This document shows positions 27,131 through 35,703 of a stretch of 64,000 nucleotides of DNA, one piece after another; the stretch's first letter is position 1, and every line of letters begins with the position of its first letter. The translations under genes were made by a program, and so were the position numbers. Source of the stretch: Rhodoferax sp. OV413. Lineage in GTDB: Bacteria; Pseudomonadota; Gammaproteobacteria; Burkholderiales; Burkholderiaceae_C. The DNA is taken from positions 30,789-94,788 of the forward strand of contig CAMAWD010000016.1 of the NCBI GenBank assembly GCA_945861785.1. The letters are read 5' to 3'. A model generated the notes under the pieces. The model saw only the letters and a program-made list of their open reading frames with translations, was not told the origin of the DNA and searched no databases.

Positions 27131-27445
27131 TGACCACCGAGATGGGTTCGATGGTTGGGTTGAAAGGCTTCATCGCGATGATCATCGGGAGCTTCGGCAG
27201 CATCCCCGGCGATACGCGAAGACGCCTCGATCAACCTGGAAGCGATCGATCGGATGCTGGTGGATTTCCCCGACGCCGACATCGTATTCGTGGAAAGCGG
27301 CGGCGACAACCTGGCCGCGACTTTCAGCCCCGACCTGAGCGATCCCACCACCTGTGTCGTCATCAACAAAATCGATCTTTCCCCCTACGTGGGCGCCGAC
27401 CTGGGCATCATGGAAGCCGACACCCGGCGATTGCAACGGTCTTGA
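27131..27445 (+). pseudogene. Fused debris: LivH permease fragment followed by UreG fragment
   Basis: Two short pieces in tandem. At 27131-27213 the frame reads [20 protein letters not shown] then FGSIPG, a LivH-type permease signature. From 27218 it reads [34 protein letters not shown], then [20 protein letters not shown]. This is urease accessory GTPase UreG with the middle and both ends deleted. The pairing hints at a lost urea-transport/urease locus. Confidence 0.7.
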
Positions 27446-27554
27446 AAACCGGCAACGGGCAACCGTCCGTGAGTTCAAATCTCACCGCATACGCCGGGAA
27501 CATGCGGCTTCCAGACGGGATTTCACGTTTAGCCAACATCTTGCGGATAGGATG

Positions 27555-28340
27555 CTACGTATGCGGCGTGCGCCGCCGCAGAAAATCAGCGACATGGGTC
27601 GCGATAAGCTCCGGCGCTTCGACCAGAACGGAGTGTTTGAGGTCATCAAAAATGACCAGTTCCGAATCCGGTAATGCCGCGGCGATTTGCCTGTTGAGTC
27701 CGGGGTTGCAGGCGCCGTCGAATTCTCCGGTGCATACCAGCACAGGAACCTGGATCTGGTGCAGCCAAGGCGCCATTTCGGTCTCGCTGTAAATGCGGAA
27801 TACATTGAGGAACACGCCGGAATCGGTGCCGAGGGCTTCCTTCCTACGCGACACGACCATTTCCGGGCGTTGACGCGCATATGAATCGCTGAACCATCCG
27901 TTCAGCATCGTATCAAGCACCGCCGCGATGCCTTTTTCCTTCATTGCCGTGAAAACGCCGCGCAACGCTGCGCTATCGGCAGGCGATCGAAATGCCGCCG
28001 TGCTGATCAGGCCAAGAGAAAGCACCCGGTCCGGATAACGCCGCGCATAACTCGGACCGATCATGCCGCCAAGCGAATGTCCGATGAGATGAAGCCGGGC
28101 GATTCCGAGGCGCGCGCGCAGCGCTTCCAGGTCGCTCACCAAGTCGTCAAGCGTGAACTCGCCGCACCCCAACGGGGATTCACCATGGCCGCGCAAATCG
28201 TAGCTGATACAGGTGAACCTGGATTGGAGGGATTCAGCAATTTTGTCCCAGCTTTCCTTGCGCGCGCCAAGCCCGTGAATCACGAAGAGCGCCGGCCCTT
28301 TTCCCTGAACCTTATAAGCGCAATCAACGGCGCTGCTCAT
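27555..28340 (-). CDS. Alpha/beta hydrolase, 3-oxoadipate enol-lactonase-like
   Basis: A 261-residue alpha/beta hydrolase. The HG oxyanion motif (VIHGLGARKESWD), the nucleophile elbow LIGHSLGG (Ser89) and a C-terminal DLKHSVLVEAPE with the catalytic His are visible. It resembles PcaD and other C-C or lactone hydrolases. It is the last gene of the long minus-strand operon that includes the molybdenum hydroxylase, so it may act on a ring-cleaved or lactone product. Confidence 0.82.
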   Translation of the reverse strand: MSSAVDCAYKVQGKGPALFVIHGLGARKESWDKIAESLQSRFTCISYDLRGHGESPLGCGEFTLDDLVSDLEALRARLGIARLHLIGHSLGGMIGPSYARRYPDRVLSLGLISTAAFRSPADSAALRGVFTAMKEKGIAAVLDTMLNGWFSDSYARQRPEMVVSRRKEALGTDSGVFLNVFRIYSETEMAPWLHQIQVPVLVCTGEFDGACNPGLNRQIAAALPDSELVIFDDLKHSVLVEAPELIATHVADFLRRRTPHT

Positions 28341-28396
28341 GGTCGTCTCCCCTTTAATGGTTCGTCAAATGCAGCCGACCGTTTTTCTGTAGCGAA

Positions 28397-29059
28397 TCAC
28401 GTCAAAAAATAGGCCAACGCGAGCAGTACCCCAATACTTGCAACGATTAACCACAATCGGGATGAGCCGGGCCTGACGAGTGGCGTCTGGCTTTTGGACG
28501 CGCTTTCTGTCCCACTGATGTCCGCGGGTGCGGCAGCGGCGGGATGTGTCGGCGCTGCCGCCGTTTGCGGGACGGGCCCGGAGGCGGGCGGCTCAAGCAC
28601 GGTCGCCGGCTCGACCGAAGACTCGCCGATTTTTTCCTTGAAGCGCTGAAAAAATTCATCCGCCATTTTTCTGGCAACGCTGTCGACCAACCGCGACCCG
28701 ACTTGGGCCAGCTTGCCCCCTACATGCGCAGCCACGGTATAGCTCAGCTTCGTAGCGCTGCCCTGCGGCATCAGCGCGACTGCCGCGCTGCCTTTTCCGA
28801 AGCCCGCAGCGCCGCCCGATCCTTCGAACTGGATGCGGTAGGAGTGAGGCGGATTCAGGTCTTCGAGCATCAGCTTGCCGGTAAACTTCGCCTTCACCGG
28901 GCCGACCGCTGCGGTCATTTTCATCCGGAACTCGGTGTCGGATATTTTTTCAATCGATTCGCACCCGGGTATGCAGGTGCGAAGCATTTCGGGATCGTTG
29001 AGCGATTCCCAGACTTGCTGCAGTGGCACTGCAATCAATTGTTCACCATTCATTTCCAT
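28397..29059 (-). CDS. CoxG/SRPBCC family protein with C-terminal membrane anchor
   Basis: A 220-residue CO-dehydrogenase subunit G-like protein. Residues 1-145 form the SRPBCC lipid-binding fold (MEMNGEQLIAVPLQQVWESL, LRTCIPGCESIEK). A Pro/Ala-rich linker and one C-terminal membrane helix (LWLIVASIGVLLALAYFL) follow. CoxG proteins recruit molybdenum hydroxylases to the membrane, which fits the CoxSML genes upstream. The ATG at 29059 was chosen because AGGAAG lies 7 bp before it and it gives the family N-terminus. Confidence 0.88.
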   Translation of the reverse strand: MEMNGEQLIAVPLQQVWESLNDPEMLRTCIPGCESIEKISDTEFRMKMTAAVGPVKAKFTGKLMLEDLNPPHSYRIQFEGSGGAAGFGKGSAAVALMPQGSATKLSYTVAAHVGGKLAQVGSRLVDSVARKMADEFFQRFKEKIGESSVEPATVLEPPASGPVPQTAAAPTHPAAAAPADISGTESASKSQTPLVRPGSSRLWLIVASIGVLLALAYFLT

Positions 29060-29155
29060 TGGCATTCTTCCTGTAACGAGAACATCGGACATATGCCGCA
29101 GAGGCGGTGAAAAGCGTTGGGCTTCGCAAGCCCCTGCTACAAGGTTGGATGCAGG

Positions 29156-30298
29156 CTAGTGGGGCGGGGCCGTGGCTTGCGCTGCGCCGTGACGGCCGGT
29201 GACGCGCCATAGCGCCAGGGACCCGTCACGGTCCGCCACGTGATATGCGGCATGCAAATTGACGGTAGGGTCGCAATGGGTTGCGCCGAGCAATACGCGG
29301 GCGCCGAGCGCCGGCGCGGCGGTGCCCGAGGGCAAGGCAATGATCCCGTGCTCGTCGCCTGCAAAGCTGTAGGTCGAACCTTGCGGGGCGCCGATTATGC
29401 GGTCAGGGGCTGGGCCGTTGAATGCAAGCGCTTTCGTCCCCGCATCCACGGTGAACTGCCCGGGGAGGTTGGCGGAGACCACCGTAGCCAGCACAAAAAG
29501 GGAATTGCGGAAGGGCAGACGGCTGCCATCGGTCTTGACCACCCGCCCGTAATCCGCATCCATGAATATGTAGGAGCCCACCTGCAATTCGGTATACGGC
29601 GTATCGGAGAAGTCATATTCGCTGGTGCCGGTGCCACTGCCTGAAACAATGCCCACCGCAAAGCCGGCCGCTTTCAGCGCATCGCGTGCATCGGCCAGGA
29701 TGGCGGCTGCCATGGCCGCCGCATCGCGCCGGTTTTCTGCGTTGTGGATGTGCTGGGCTTGACCGGCAAAGCCTTGAATCCCCGCAAAGCGAAGCTGCGG
29801 CCGGCTGCTGATGTGACGCGCCAACTCAACAACCGCCTCGGTGCTGGTGACGCCGGTGCGTTTTTGGCCGACGTCGATATCCACCAGCACAGCCAGAGGC
29901 GGATCGGCCGCAGTCAGCAGCGCTTGAAACCCATCGACCTGCGCCAGATGATCGACTGTGACTGTCAATGGCGAGCGCCGCTGCAGCGCAACCAGCCGAG
30001 CCAGTTTATTGCCGCCGATCGTCGGCGCGGTGACCAGCAGGTTGTCGATCCCGCCGGATGCGAGCGCCTCGGCCTCGGCCACGGTAGCGCAGGCAATGCC
30101 GATCGCGCCGGCCGCAAGCTGCCGGTGTGCGATCTCGAGCGACTTGTGGGTTTTCGCATGCGGCCGGAGAAAAATTCCAGCCCGCGCCGCAGTTTCCTGC
30201 ATGGATGCGATATTCGCCTGGAGCGCGCCGCAGTCGATGACCAGTGCCGGCGTGGCGACATCTTGAAACTTAGGGCTATTCGGATCGAGACTGATCAT
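29156..30298 (-). CDS. PLP-dependent D-threonine aldolase/D-serine dehydratase-like protein
   Basis: A 380-residue fold-type III PLP enzyme (alanine-racemase N-terminal barrel plus D-Ser dehydratase-like C-terminal domain). The PLP lysine lies in FLRPHAKTHKS near residue 50. IGIACATVAEAEAL and SGSGTGTSEYD are conserved, and GATHCDPTVNLH near the C-terminus supplies the metal-binding His/Cys pair. Such enzymes cleave or dehydrate D-beta-hydroxy amino acids. The start is 1 bp after the CoxL-like stop. With a D-aminoacylase upstream it suggests a D-configured amino acid moiety in the substrate. Confidence 0.85.
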   Translation of the reverse strand: MISLDPNSPKFQDVATPALVIDCGALQANIASMQETAARAGIFLRPHAKTHKSLEIAHRQLAAGAIGIACATVAEAEALASGGIDNLLVTAPTIGGNKLARLVALQRRSPLTVTVDHLAQVDGFQALLTAADPPLAVLVDIDVGQKRTGVTSTEAVVELARHISSRPQLRFAGIQGFAGQAQHIHNAENRRDAAAMAAAILADARDALKAAGFAVGIVSGSGTGTSEYDFSDTPYTELQVGSYIFMDADYGRVVKTDGSRLPFRNSLFVLATVVSANLPGQFTVDAGTKALAFNGPAPDRIIGAPQGSTYSFAGDEHGIIALPSGTAAPALGARVLLGATHCDPTVNLHAAYHVADRDGSLALWRVTGRHGAAQATAPPH

Positions 30299-30299
30299 G

Positions 30300-32639
30300 C
30301 TAGCGGGGCGTCCCGGCTGGCGCAGACACATCCAGGCCGGCAATCCTGCACGCGTTGAATACGCGCTCCGGCCTGAGCGGCAGCGCGAGCAGCGGCTTTT
30401 CATGGCCGGTACCCCGCGCATCGATTGCCCGGGCGAGGGCATTGACCAGCACTGCGCCGGTCGCAATCAGCCCGCCTTCGCCGATGCCGCGCACGCCAAG
30501 CGGATTGGTAGTGGGGCGTGTCTCGCGGTGAATCAAGCTGATGCGCGGCACATCAGGAGCGGTTGCAACGGCGTAGTCGGCCAGCGACCCGGTCAGCAGC
30601 TGTCCATTTTCATCGTATTCGATTTCGGAGAACAGCGCGCCGCCGATGCCATCCACCACACCGCCGACAATTTGGCCCCTGACGATCATCGGATTGATTT
30701 CGCGCCCCGCATCGTGCGCGACCAGGTAATCGAGGATCTGGAAAAAGCCAGTGCGGGGGTTGAGCTTGACCCGGGCTATATGCATCGACATGCCGCAGGT
30801 CATCGGCTGGTCAGCCCAGTACACATACTGCGCTTCCATCGCTATTTCGGTGCCCGTGAAGAGCGCGCCGCCTGGCAGGATCGCCCTGGCGATATGTCCC
30901 ACCGGGATGCTGGCCGGGTCGCCATCGGTGCGGTGCACGATGCCTTTGGTGACCGTCAGCAGCGCCGCGTCGCAGTTCAGCAAACGCGCCGCGCCGTCAA
31001 GTATTTTCACCCGCAAGGCCTGGGCTGCGCCGAGCACCGCATTGCCGCCGAATATCGCACCGCGGCTGGCGAATGCACCGCGTCCGGCAGCCATCAGCTG
31101 CGTGTCGCCCATGCGCACTGTGATGCAATCCAGATCCATGTCCAGTGTCTCGGCGCAGATCATCGCATAGGTGGTTAGCTGACCCTGGCCCTGGCTCGTC
31201 ATGCCGGAATGGACCGTCAGTCTTCCGGCCGTATCCATGCGGATCAGCGCGGTTTCGAAGTTCACGATGCCGCTGTACTCCATCGCGCAGGCCATACCCC
31301 ACGCGGTGCGTTCGCCGTCCGCCGACACTTCGACCTTCTCCGAATAGCCGCTCTCGTCCACCGCCGCCTGCATGAGTTCGGGATAATCACCGCTCTCGAA
31401 AATCGCTTTCATGCCGCCGACCGAAGTCCCGGAGTCGTAAGGGAAATCACTCGGCTGAACCAGGTTGCGGCGCCGCAGTTCATGCGCGGTGAGCTCTATC
31501 TCTTTGGCCAGGATGTCGATCAAGCTCTCGATCGGGAATACGCCCTCAGGCGCGCCGGCACCGCGGTAAGTGGCAATCGGGGTCTTGTTTGTCCCGACGC
31601 AGCGCACCTTGATCTCGAAATTCGGAAACCGGTATGCGTTAGTGACAATCGCCGACGCGACTTCAGCGGTCACAATTCCGCTCGTGAACGTATAGCCCCC
31701 GATGTCGAGTATCACCAGCGCCTTCAAGGCGGTGAAGCGGCCTTCGCTGTCGCACGCGATTTCCAGGTCGATATCGATCGCGCGCGAATGCGTGGTTGCC
31801 TGGAAGTTTTCGAGTCGGTCCTCGATCCATTTGACCGGGCGGCACAGCATACGGCTGGCATAACTGACGATCACTTCTTCCGGATAAAAACGCGACTTTG
31901 CTCCGAATCCGCCGCCGACGTCTTCGGCGATCACTCGCACCTGGTATTCGGGCAGTTCCAGCAGGTGGGCAAGATTCTGGCGCACATGATAATGCGCCTG
32001 CGTCGACATCCATGCGGTCAGAGATGCGCGTTCCTCGTCGTATTCGGCGACGATGCCGCGCGTTTCGAGCGGCAGCGGGATCTGGCGCGGGAACTTGTAT
32101 TTCCGTTGCACCCGGTGCGGCGCCAATTTCAGCGCTGCCGCGGCGTCGCCGCGCGCATGTTCGAAGGCTGCCGCCACATTGCCGGTCCAGCTTTCATGCA
32201 GTTGCGGCGCATCGGCGGCGACCGCGGTATCGACCGTCGATACGACCGGCAGCGCGTCATATTCGACATTGACCAGCGCGAGAAGGTCTTCACCTACATA
32301 ACGGTCGGACGCGACCAGAAAGGCGACTGGTTCGCCGACATAGCGCACCCGATCATCCGCCAGCAATTTCGGCATGCCGCCACGGATGTCAGGGTGCCAA
32401 TAACGGGTGATCCAGGATTTGTCGTTGAACGGCAGGTCGGCGGCGGTAAAAACCGCGAGCGCCCCCGCGGCCAACGCTTCCGATGCATCGATCGAAACGA
32501 TCCTGGCGTGTGCGAACGGGCTGCGCAGGAAAACCCCGTGCACCATACGGTCGCGGTGAATGTTGTCGACGAAATTCGCGCGGCCGCGCAGCAGGCGCGC
32601 GTCTTCCTTTCGCAATGGGGAATGGACATTTGTTGACAT
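30300..32639 (-). CDS. Xanthine dehydrogenase-family molybdenum hydroxylase, large subunit (CoxL-like)
   Basis: A 779-residue molybdopterin subunit. It has the a/b hammerhead domain (RGRANFVDNIHRD), Moco-binding EDVGGGFGAKSRFYPEE (residues 239-255), the active-site loop TYRGAGAPEG (357-366) and the catalytic Glu in RGIGEGG near the C-terminus. The loop lacks the Cys of true CO dehydrogenase (AYRCSFR), so it is a ring- or aldehyde-hydroxylating form II member. AYRGAGR is usual; the Arg is Ala here. It is preceded by CoxM- and CoxS-like genes. Confidence 0.9.
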   Translation of the reverse strand: MSTNVHSPLRKEDARLLRGRANFVDNIHRDRMVHGVFLRSPFAHARIVSIDASEALAAGALAVFTAADLPFNDKSWITRYWHPDIRGGMPKLLADDRVRYVGEPVAFLVASDRYVGEDLLALVNVEYDALPVVSTVDTAVAADAPQLHESWTGNVAAAFEHARGDAAAALKLAPHRVQRKYKFPRQIPLPLETRGIVAEYDEERASLTAWMSTQAHYHVRQNLAHLLELPEYQVRVIAEDVGGGFGAKSRFYPEEVIVSYASRMLCRPVKWIEDRLENFQATTHSRAIDIDLEIACDSEGRFTALKALVILDIGGYTFTSGIVTAEVASAIVTNAYRFPNFEIKVRCVGTNKTPIATYRGAGAPEGVFPIESLIDILAKEIELTAHELRRRNLVQPSDFPYDSGTSVGGMKAIFESGDYPELMQAAVDESGYSEKVEVSADGERTAWGMACAMEYSGIVNFETALIRMDTAGRLTVHSGMTSQGQGQLTTYAMICAETLDMDLDCITVRMGDTQLMAAGRGAFASRGAIFGGNAVLGAAQALRVKILDGAARLLNCDAALLTVTKGIVHRTDGDPASIPVGHIARAILPGGALFTGTEIAMEAQYVYWADQPMTCGMSMHIARVKLNPRTGFFQILDYLVAHDAGREINPMIVRGQIVGGVVDGIGGALFSEIEYDENGQLLTGSLADYAVATAPDVPRISLIHRETRPTTNPLGVRGIGEGGLIATGAVLVNALARAIDARGTGHEKPLLALPLRPERVFNACRIAGLDVSAPAGTPR

Positions 32640-32641
32640 CG

Positions 32642-33484
32642 CTACGCCCCCAGAACTTCTGTTAAACATACATGCAACATCACACGCGCCAGATGTTGCC
32701 GGTAGCCGGCGCTGGCATGCATATCCACCAGCGGCTCCACCTGGGCCAGTTCGGCATCGATAAATTCGGACAGCCGGCTGCGGTCGAAGCCGTCTCTGGT
32801 CAGCGCGTCGATCAGGCTAACGCAATAGCGCGGCACCGCCTCCAGCCCACCAACCGCCACGGTGAGGCTGCCCGACGAAAACTGCGCGGCGACGGCGACG
32901 ATCGCAAAGTCGCCGTGACGGCGCGCCAGTTCGCGAAAGACGGCGCGTGTTCCCTGCGGCGCAACCGGAAAGCTGATCGTGGTCAGCACCTCGTCCGTGG
33001 CAAGAGCGGTCGCCATCGCACCCTGAAAAAATTCCCGGGCCGCGACGATGCGCTGCCCGCGGACACTGCTTATGGTGAAAGTTGCATTCAAGGTCACCAT
33101 CGACAACGGCAGTTCGGATGCCGGGTCCGCATGGGACAGGCTGCCGCCGATGGTGCCGCGGCTGCGGGTCTGGACATGCCCGATATTGGGCACCGCCTGG
33201 GCCAGCAAGGGGGCATGTTCCGCGATGACCGGGCTGGCGATCAGCTCGCGCTGGCGCGTCATCGCGCCGATGTGCAGCATGTCGGCTTCATGCCGGATCC
33301 CGGCCAGTTCCTGCACGCCGTTCAGATCAATCAGGAGGGCGGGGGTCGCGAGCCGCAGGTTCATCACCGGGACCAGGCTTTGGCCGCCGGCGATCAGCTT
33401 TGCATCGTCGCCGTGCTCGCCCAGCAGGGCCAGCACTTCCTGCAGCGTATCGGGACGCGCATAATCAAAGAGGGCGGGTTTCAA
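32642..33484 (-). CDS. Molybdenum hydroxylase FAD subunit (CoxM-like)
   Basis: A 280-residue FAD-binding subunit. The FAD motifs KLIAGGQSLVPVMNLRLATP and TRSRGTIGGSLSHADPASE are intact, and the CO_deh_flav_C domain follows. A TTG start at 33484 overlaps the CoxS stop (TTGA) and gives the family N-terminus (KPALFDYARPDTLQE); no ATG fits. It relays electrons from the [2Fe-2S] subunit to FAD. Two bases separate its stop from the large-subunit ATG. Confidence 0.9.
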   Translation of the reverse strand: MKPALFDYARPDTLQEVLALLGEHGDDAKLIAGGQSLVPVMNLRLATPALLIDLNGVQELAGIRHEADMLHIGAMTRQRELIASPVIAEHAPLLAQAVPNIGHVQTRSRGTIGGSLSHADPASELPLSMVTLNATFTISSVRGQRIVAAREFFQGAMATALATDEVLTTISFPVAPQGTRAVFRELARRHGDFAIVAVAAQFSSGSLTVAVGGLEAVPRYCVSLIDALTRDGFDRSRLSEFIDAELAQVEPLVDMHASAGYRQHLARVMLHVCLTEVLGA

Positions 33485-33936
33485 GGCTTCACCGTCAACA
33501 CCGCGTCGACTATGTTTTGATACCCGGTGCAGCGGCAGATATTGCCCGACAGCGCTTCCCGCACTTCCCATTCGGTTGCCGGCAGCGCGCCCTTGGCCGC
33601 CAGTGCTTCCAGCGTCATCAGAATGCCGGGCGTGCAGAAGCCGCATTGCAGCGCATGATTTTCGTGAAACGACTGCTGCATCTTGTTCAGCTTGGTGCCC
33701 GTCGAAAGTCCTTCAACGGTTTGCACTTCGCTACCGTTTGCCTGCACCGCAAACATCAGGCAAGAACGGATCGACTCGCCATCGACAATAACGGTGCAGG
33801 CGCCGCAAACACCCATTTCGCAGCCGACATTGGTGCCGGTCAGGCGCAGTTCATGACGTATGAAGTCGGACAGCAGCATTCTAGGAGTGACCTCGGCCTC
33901 GACTTTTGCTCCGTTTACCCGGCATGCCAGTTTCAT
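33481..33936 (-). CDS. Molybdenum hydroxylase [2Fe-2S] subunit (CoxS-like)
   Basis: A 151-residue iron-sulfur subunit with two [2Fe-2S] clusters. The plant-type cluster is in GCEMGVCGACTVIVDG plus a later Cys in RSCLMF. The proximal cluster is in LQCGFCTPG and GNICRCTGYQNI. All eight cysteines appear present. Its ATG overlaps the stop of the luciferase-like oxidoreductase gene by 4 bp (ATGA), tying that flavoenzyme to the hydroxylase operon. Confidence 0.93.
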   Translation of the reverse strand: MKLACRVNGAKVEAEVTPRMLLSDFIRHELRLTGTNVGCEMGVCGACTVIVDGESIRSCLMFAVQANGSEVQTVEGLSTGTKLNKMQQSFHENHALQCGFCTPGILMTLEALAAKGALPATEWEVREALSGNICRCTGYQNIVDAVLTVKP

Positions 33937-34958
33937 CTTTTCTGCCCTTTCAACACATCGCCGAGATACTGGATGTCGTCGACCGGGTTGTGGCCGACGA
34001 AGGTGACCACCAGTTCGGTGACGCCCGCTTGCGCAAAGCGCGCGACGCCGGCCAAGTAATCATCTATATTGCCGGAGATTGAGTAGGCATCGACGAAGCG
34101 GTCATCGAGCACGTCGACAGGATTGTCACCGGCCTTGAGCCGGTTCACCGCCGCAATGAAATCATGGTCGGGAATGCCGCTTTGGGAAAACATCGAATCG
34201 CGGTACACCTGCGAGCGTTCGCCCAAGGCCCAGTATTCGGCAAGCATTTTGCCCATCGACAGTTTCACCGCATTGCGCGCGGCGGCACGGTCTTTAGCGA
34301 CGGCGCACTGTACATATTGCACCACCGTGGCCGGCGCCGCCCTGCCGACCGCCGCCGCGCCCGCGCGCATGCGCTCGACCGCGCCCACCGTGTAGCCGGG
34401 CGGGCACATATTGGAGATCATCAGCCCATCCGCGATCTCGCCGCTTAGCGTCACGGCTTTTTCGCCCATCGCCGCCATGTAGATCGGATAATCGGGGCGC
34501 GGCGCGGCGAATTCCAACTTCGCATTTTTGACAGGGAATACGGCGCCCTCATGGGTCACCGAATCGCCATGCATCATGCCGCGCACGACGGTGATCGCAT
34601 CGCGCACCGCGCTCAGCGGCTTGGCATACGATAGTCCCATGCGGCCGATGCGGTCGGCGATTCCGGAACCGATGCCAAGCGCGGTGCGGCCCTCTGCGAG
34701 CTCATCCAGTGCGCCCATCTCCATTGCAATAAGGGTCGGATGACGGTTATAGGGGTTGAAACAGCCGACGCCGACCGTGATGTTTTTAGTGGCAAGCACG
34801 GCGCCGGTCACCGCCGGCAGCACGCCGCGGTTGAACGGATTCTCCGCAAACCAGAGCGAGGCGAAGCCATTGATGTCTGCCACCTGCGCCATTTCGATAC
34901 AGTGTTTTGCGGACAAGCCGCCGTGTAACCGCATTCCAATCTTTGGCAAATTCGCCAT
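33933..34958 (-). CDS. Luciferase-like (LLM) flavin/F420-dependent oxidoreductase
   Basis: A 341-residue TIM-barrel LLM protein. MRLHGGLSAKHCIEMAQVAD and FASLWFAENPFNRGVLPAVT open it, followed by ITVGVGCFNPYNRHPTLIAM and ELAEGRTALGIGSG. This arrangement resembles the F420-dependent Mer/methylene-H4MPT reductase-like subgroup rather than two-component FMN monooxygenases, but cofactor choice cannot be proved from sequence. An F420 operon lies about 8 kb away. It is embedded between the ABC transporter genes and the CoxSML genes, so it probably acts on the imported substrate or its hydroxylated product. Confidence 0.85.
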   Translation of the reverse strand: MANLPKIGMRLHGGLSAKHCIEMAQVADINGFASLWFAENPFNRGVLPAVTGAVLATKNITVGVGCFNPYNRHPTLIAMEMGALDELAEGRTALGIGSGIADRIGRMGLSYAKPLSAVRDAITVVRGMMHGDSVTHEGAVFPVKNAKLEFAAPRPDYPIYMAAMGEKAVTLSGEIADGLMISNMCPPGYTVGAVERMRAGAAAVGRAAPATVVQYVQCAVAKDRAAARNAVKLSMGKMLAEYWALGERSQVYRDSMFSQSGIPDHDFIAAVNRLKAGDNPVDVLDDRFVDAYSISGNIDDYLAGVARFAQAGVTELVVTFVGHNPVDDIQYLGDVLKGQKR

Positions 34959-34959
34959 G

Positions 34960-35703
34960 TCATCCTCCTAAATAGGCAATTTTTATGCTCTCGTCATCCA
35001 TTAGGACTCCGGAGCGGTCGTGGGCCGTAATCGCGCCCCGTTCAAGCACATAGGCGCGATCGCTAATCTCCAGGGCCATGAAGGCGTTCTGTTCCACCAG
35101 CAGGATCGAGACGCCCTGGTCATTGATGCGCTTGAGCGTTTCGAACAACTGCTCCACCAAGATCGGCGCCAGGCCGAGGGAAGGTTCGTCGAGCAACATC
35201 AGTTTCGGCCGCGCCACCAGCGCGCGCCCGATCGCCAGCATTTGCTGCTCGCCGCCGGACAGGGACCATCCGAGCTGCTTGCGTCGCTTGGCAAGCACGG
35301 GAAACAGGCCGTAGACCGCTTCCAGGTCGCTTTCGAACGACTCGCCGGTCTTGCGCCAGGTAGTTGTGGCGATACGCAGATTGTCGTACACCGATAAGCT
35401 GGGAAATACACCCCGGCCTTCTGGCACCATCGAAATCCCGAGGGAGGCTATGTCCGGCGTCGACACGTTGTGCAGGTCCCTGCCCTGGAAGCGGATCGCG
35501 CCGCCGGTGATGCGCGTCAGTCCCATGATAGCCTTCAGAGTGGTCGACTTGCCGGCGCCGTTGGAGCCGATCAGGGTCACCAATTCACCCTCTTCCACTG
35601 TGATGCTGACCTTGTGCAGCACCTCGACCTTGTTCTCGTAGGCGGTTCGAATTCCTTCAATGTCAAGCAGCGGCAAGGGTCTTTTCCTTCTTCGTCTTTC
35701 CAT
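34960..35703 (-). CDS. ABC transporter ATP-binding protein, LivF type
   Basis: A 247-residue ATPase with Walker A GSNGAGKST, signature LSGGEQQMLAIGRAL and Walker B LMLLDEPSLGLAP. The longest frame starts at an ATG at 35703 (41-bp overlap with the LivM-LivG gene). A TTG at 35676 would begin at the usual family N-terminus, so the first nine residues (ERRRRKRP) are doubtful. It belongs to the Liv-type transporter of the molybdenum-hydroxylase operon. Confidence 0.9.
   Translation of the reverse strand: MERRRRKRPLPLLDIEGIRTAYENKVEVLHKVSITVEEGELVTLIGSNGAGKSTTLKAIMGLTRITGGAIRFQGRDLHNVSTPDIASLGISMVPEGRGVFPSLSVYDNLRIATTTWRKTGESFESDLEAVYGLFPVLAKRRKQLGWSLSGGEQQMLAIGRALVARPKLMLLDEPSLGLAPILVEQLFETLKRINDQGVSILLVEQNAFMALEISDRAYVLERGAITAHDRSGVLMDDESIKIAYLGG

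Noticed and set aside
31209..32636. A 475-codon plus-strand frame
   Set aside because: It lies opposite the molybdenum hydroxylase large subunit, whose motifs and operon context are strong.
30300..33936. True aerobic CO dehydrogenase
   Set aside because: The large-subunit loop lacks the catalytic Cys motif AYRCSFR, and the operon has catabolic rather than carboxydotrophic neighbours.
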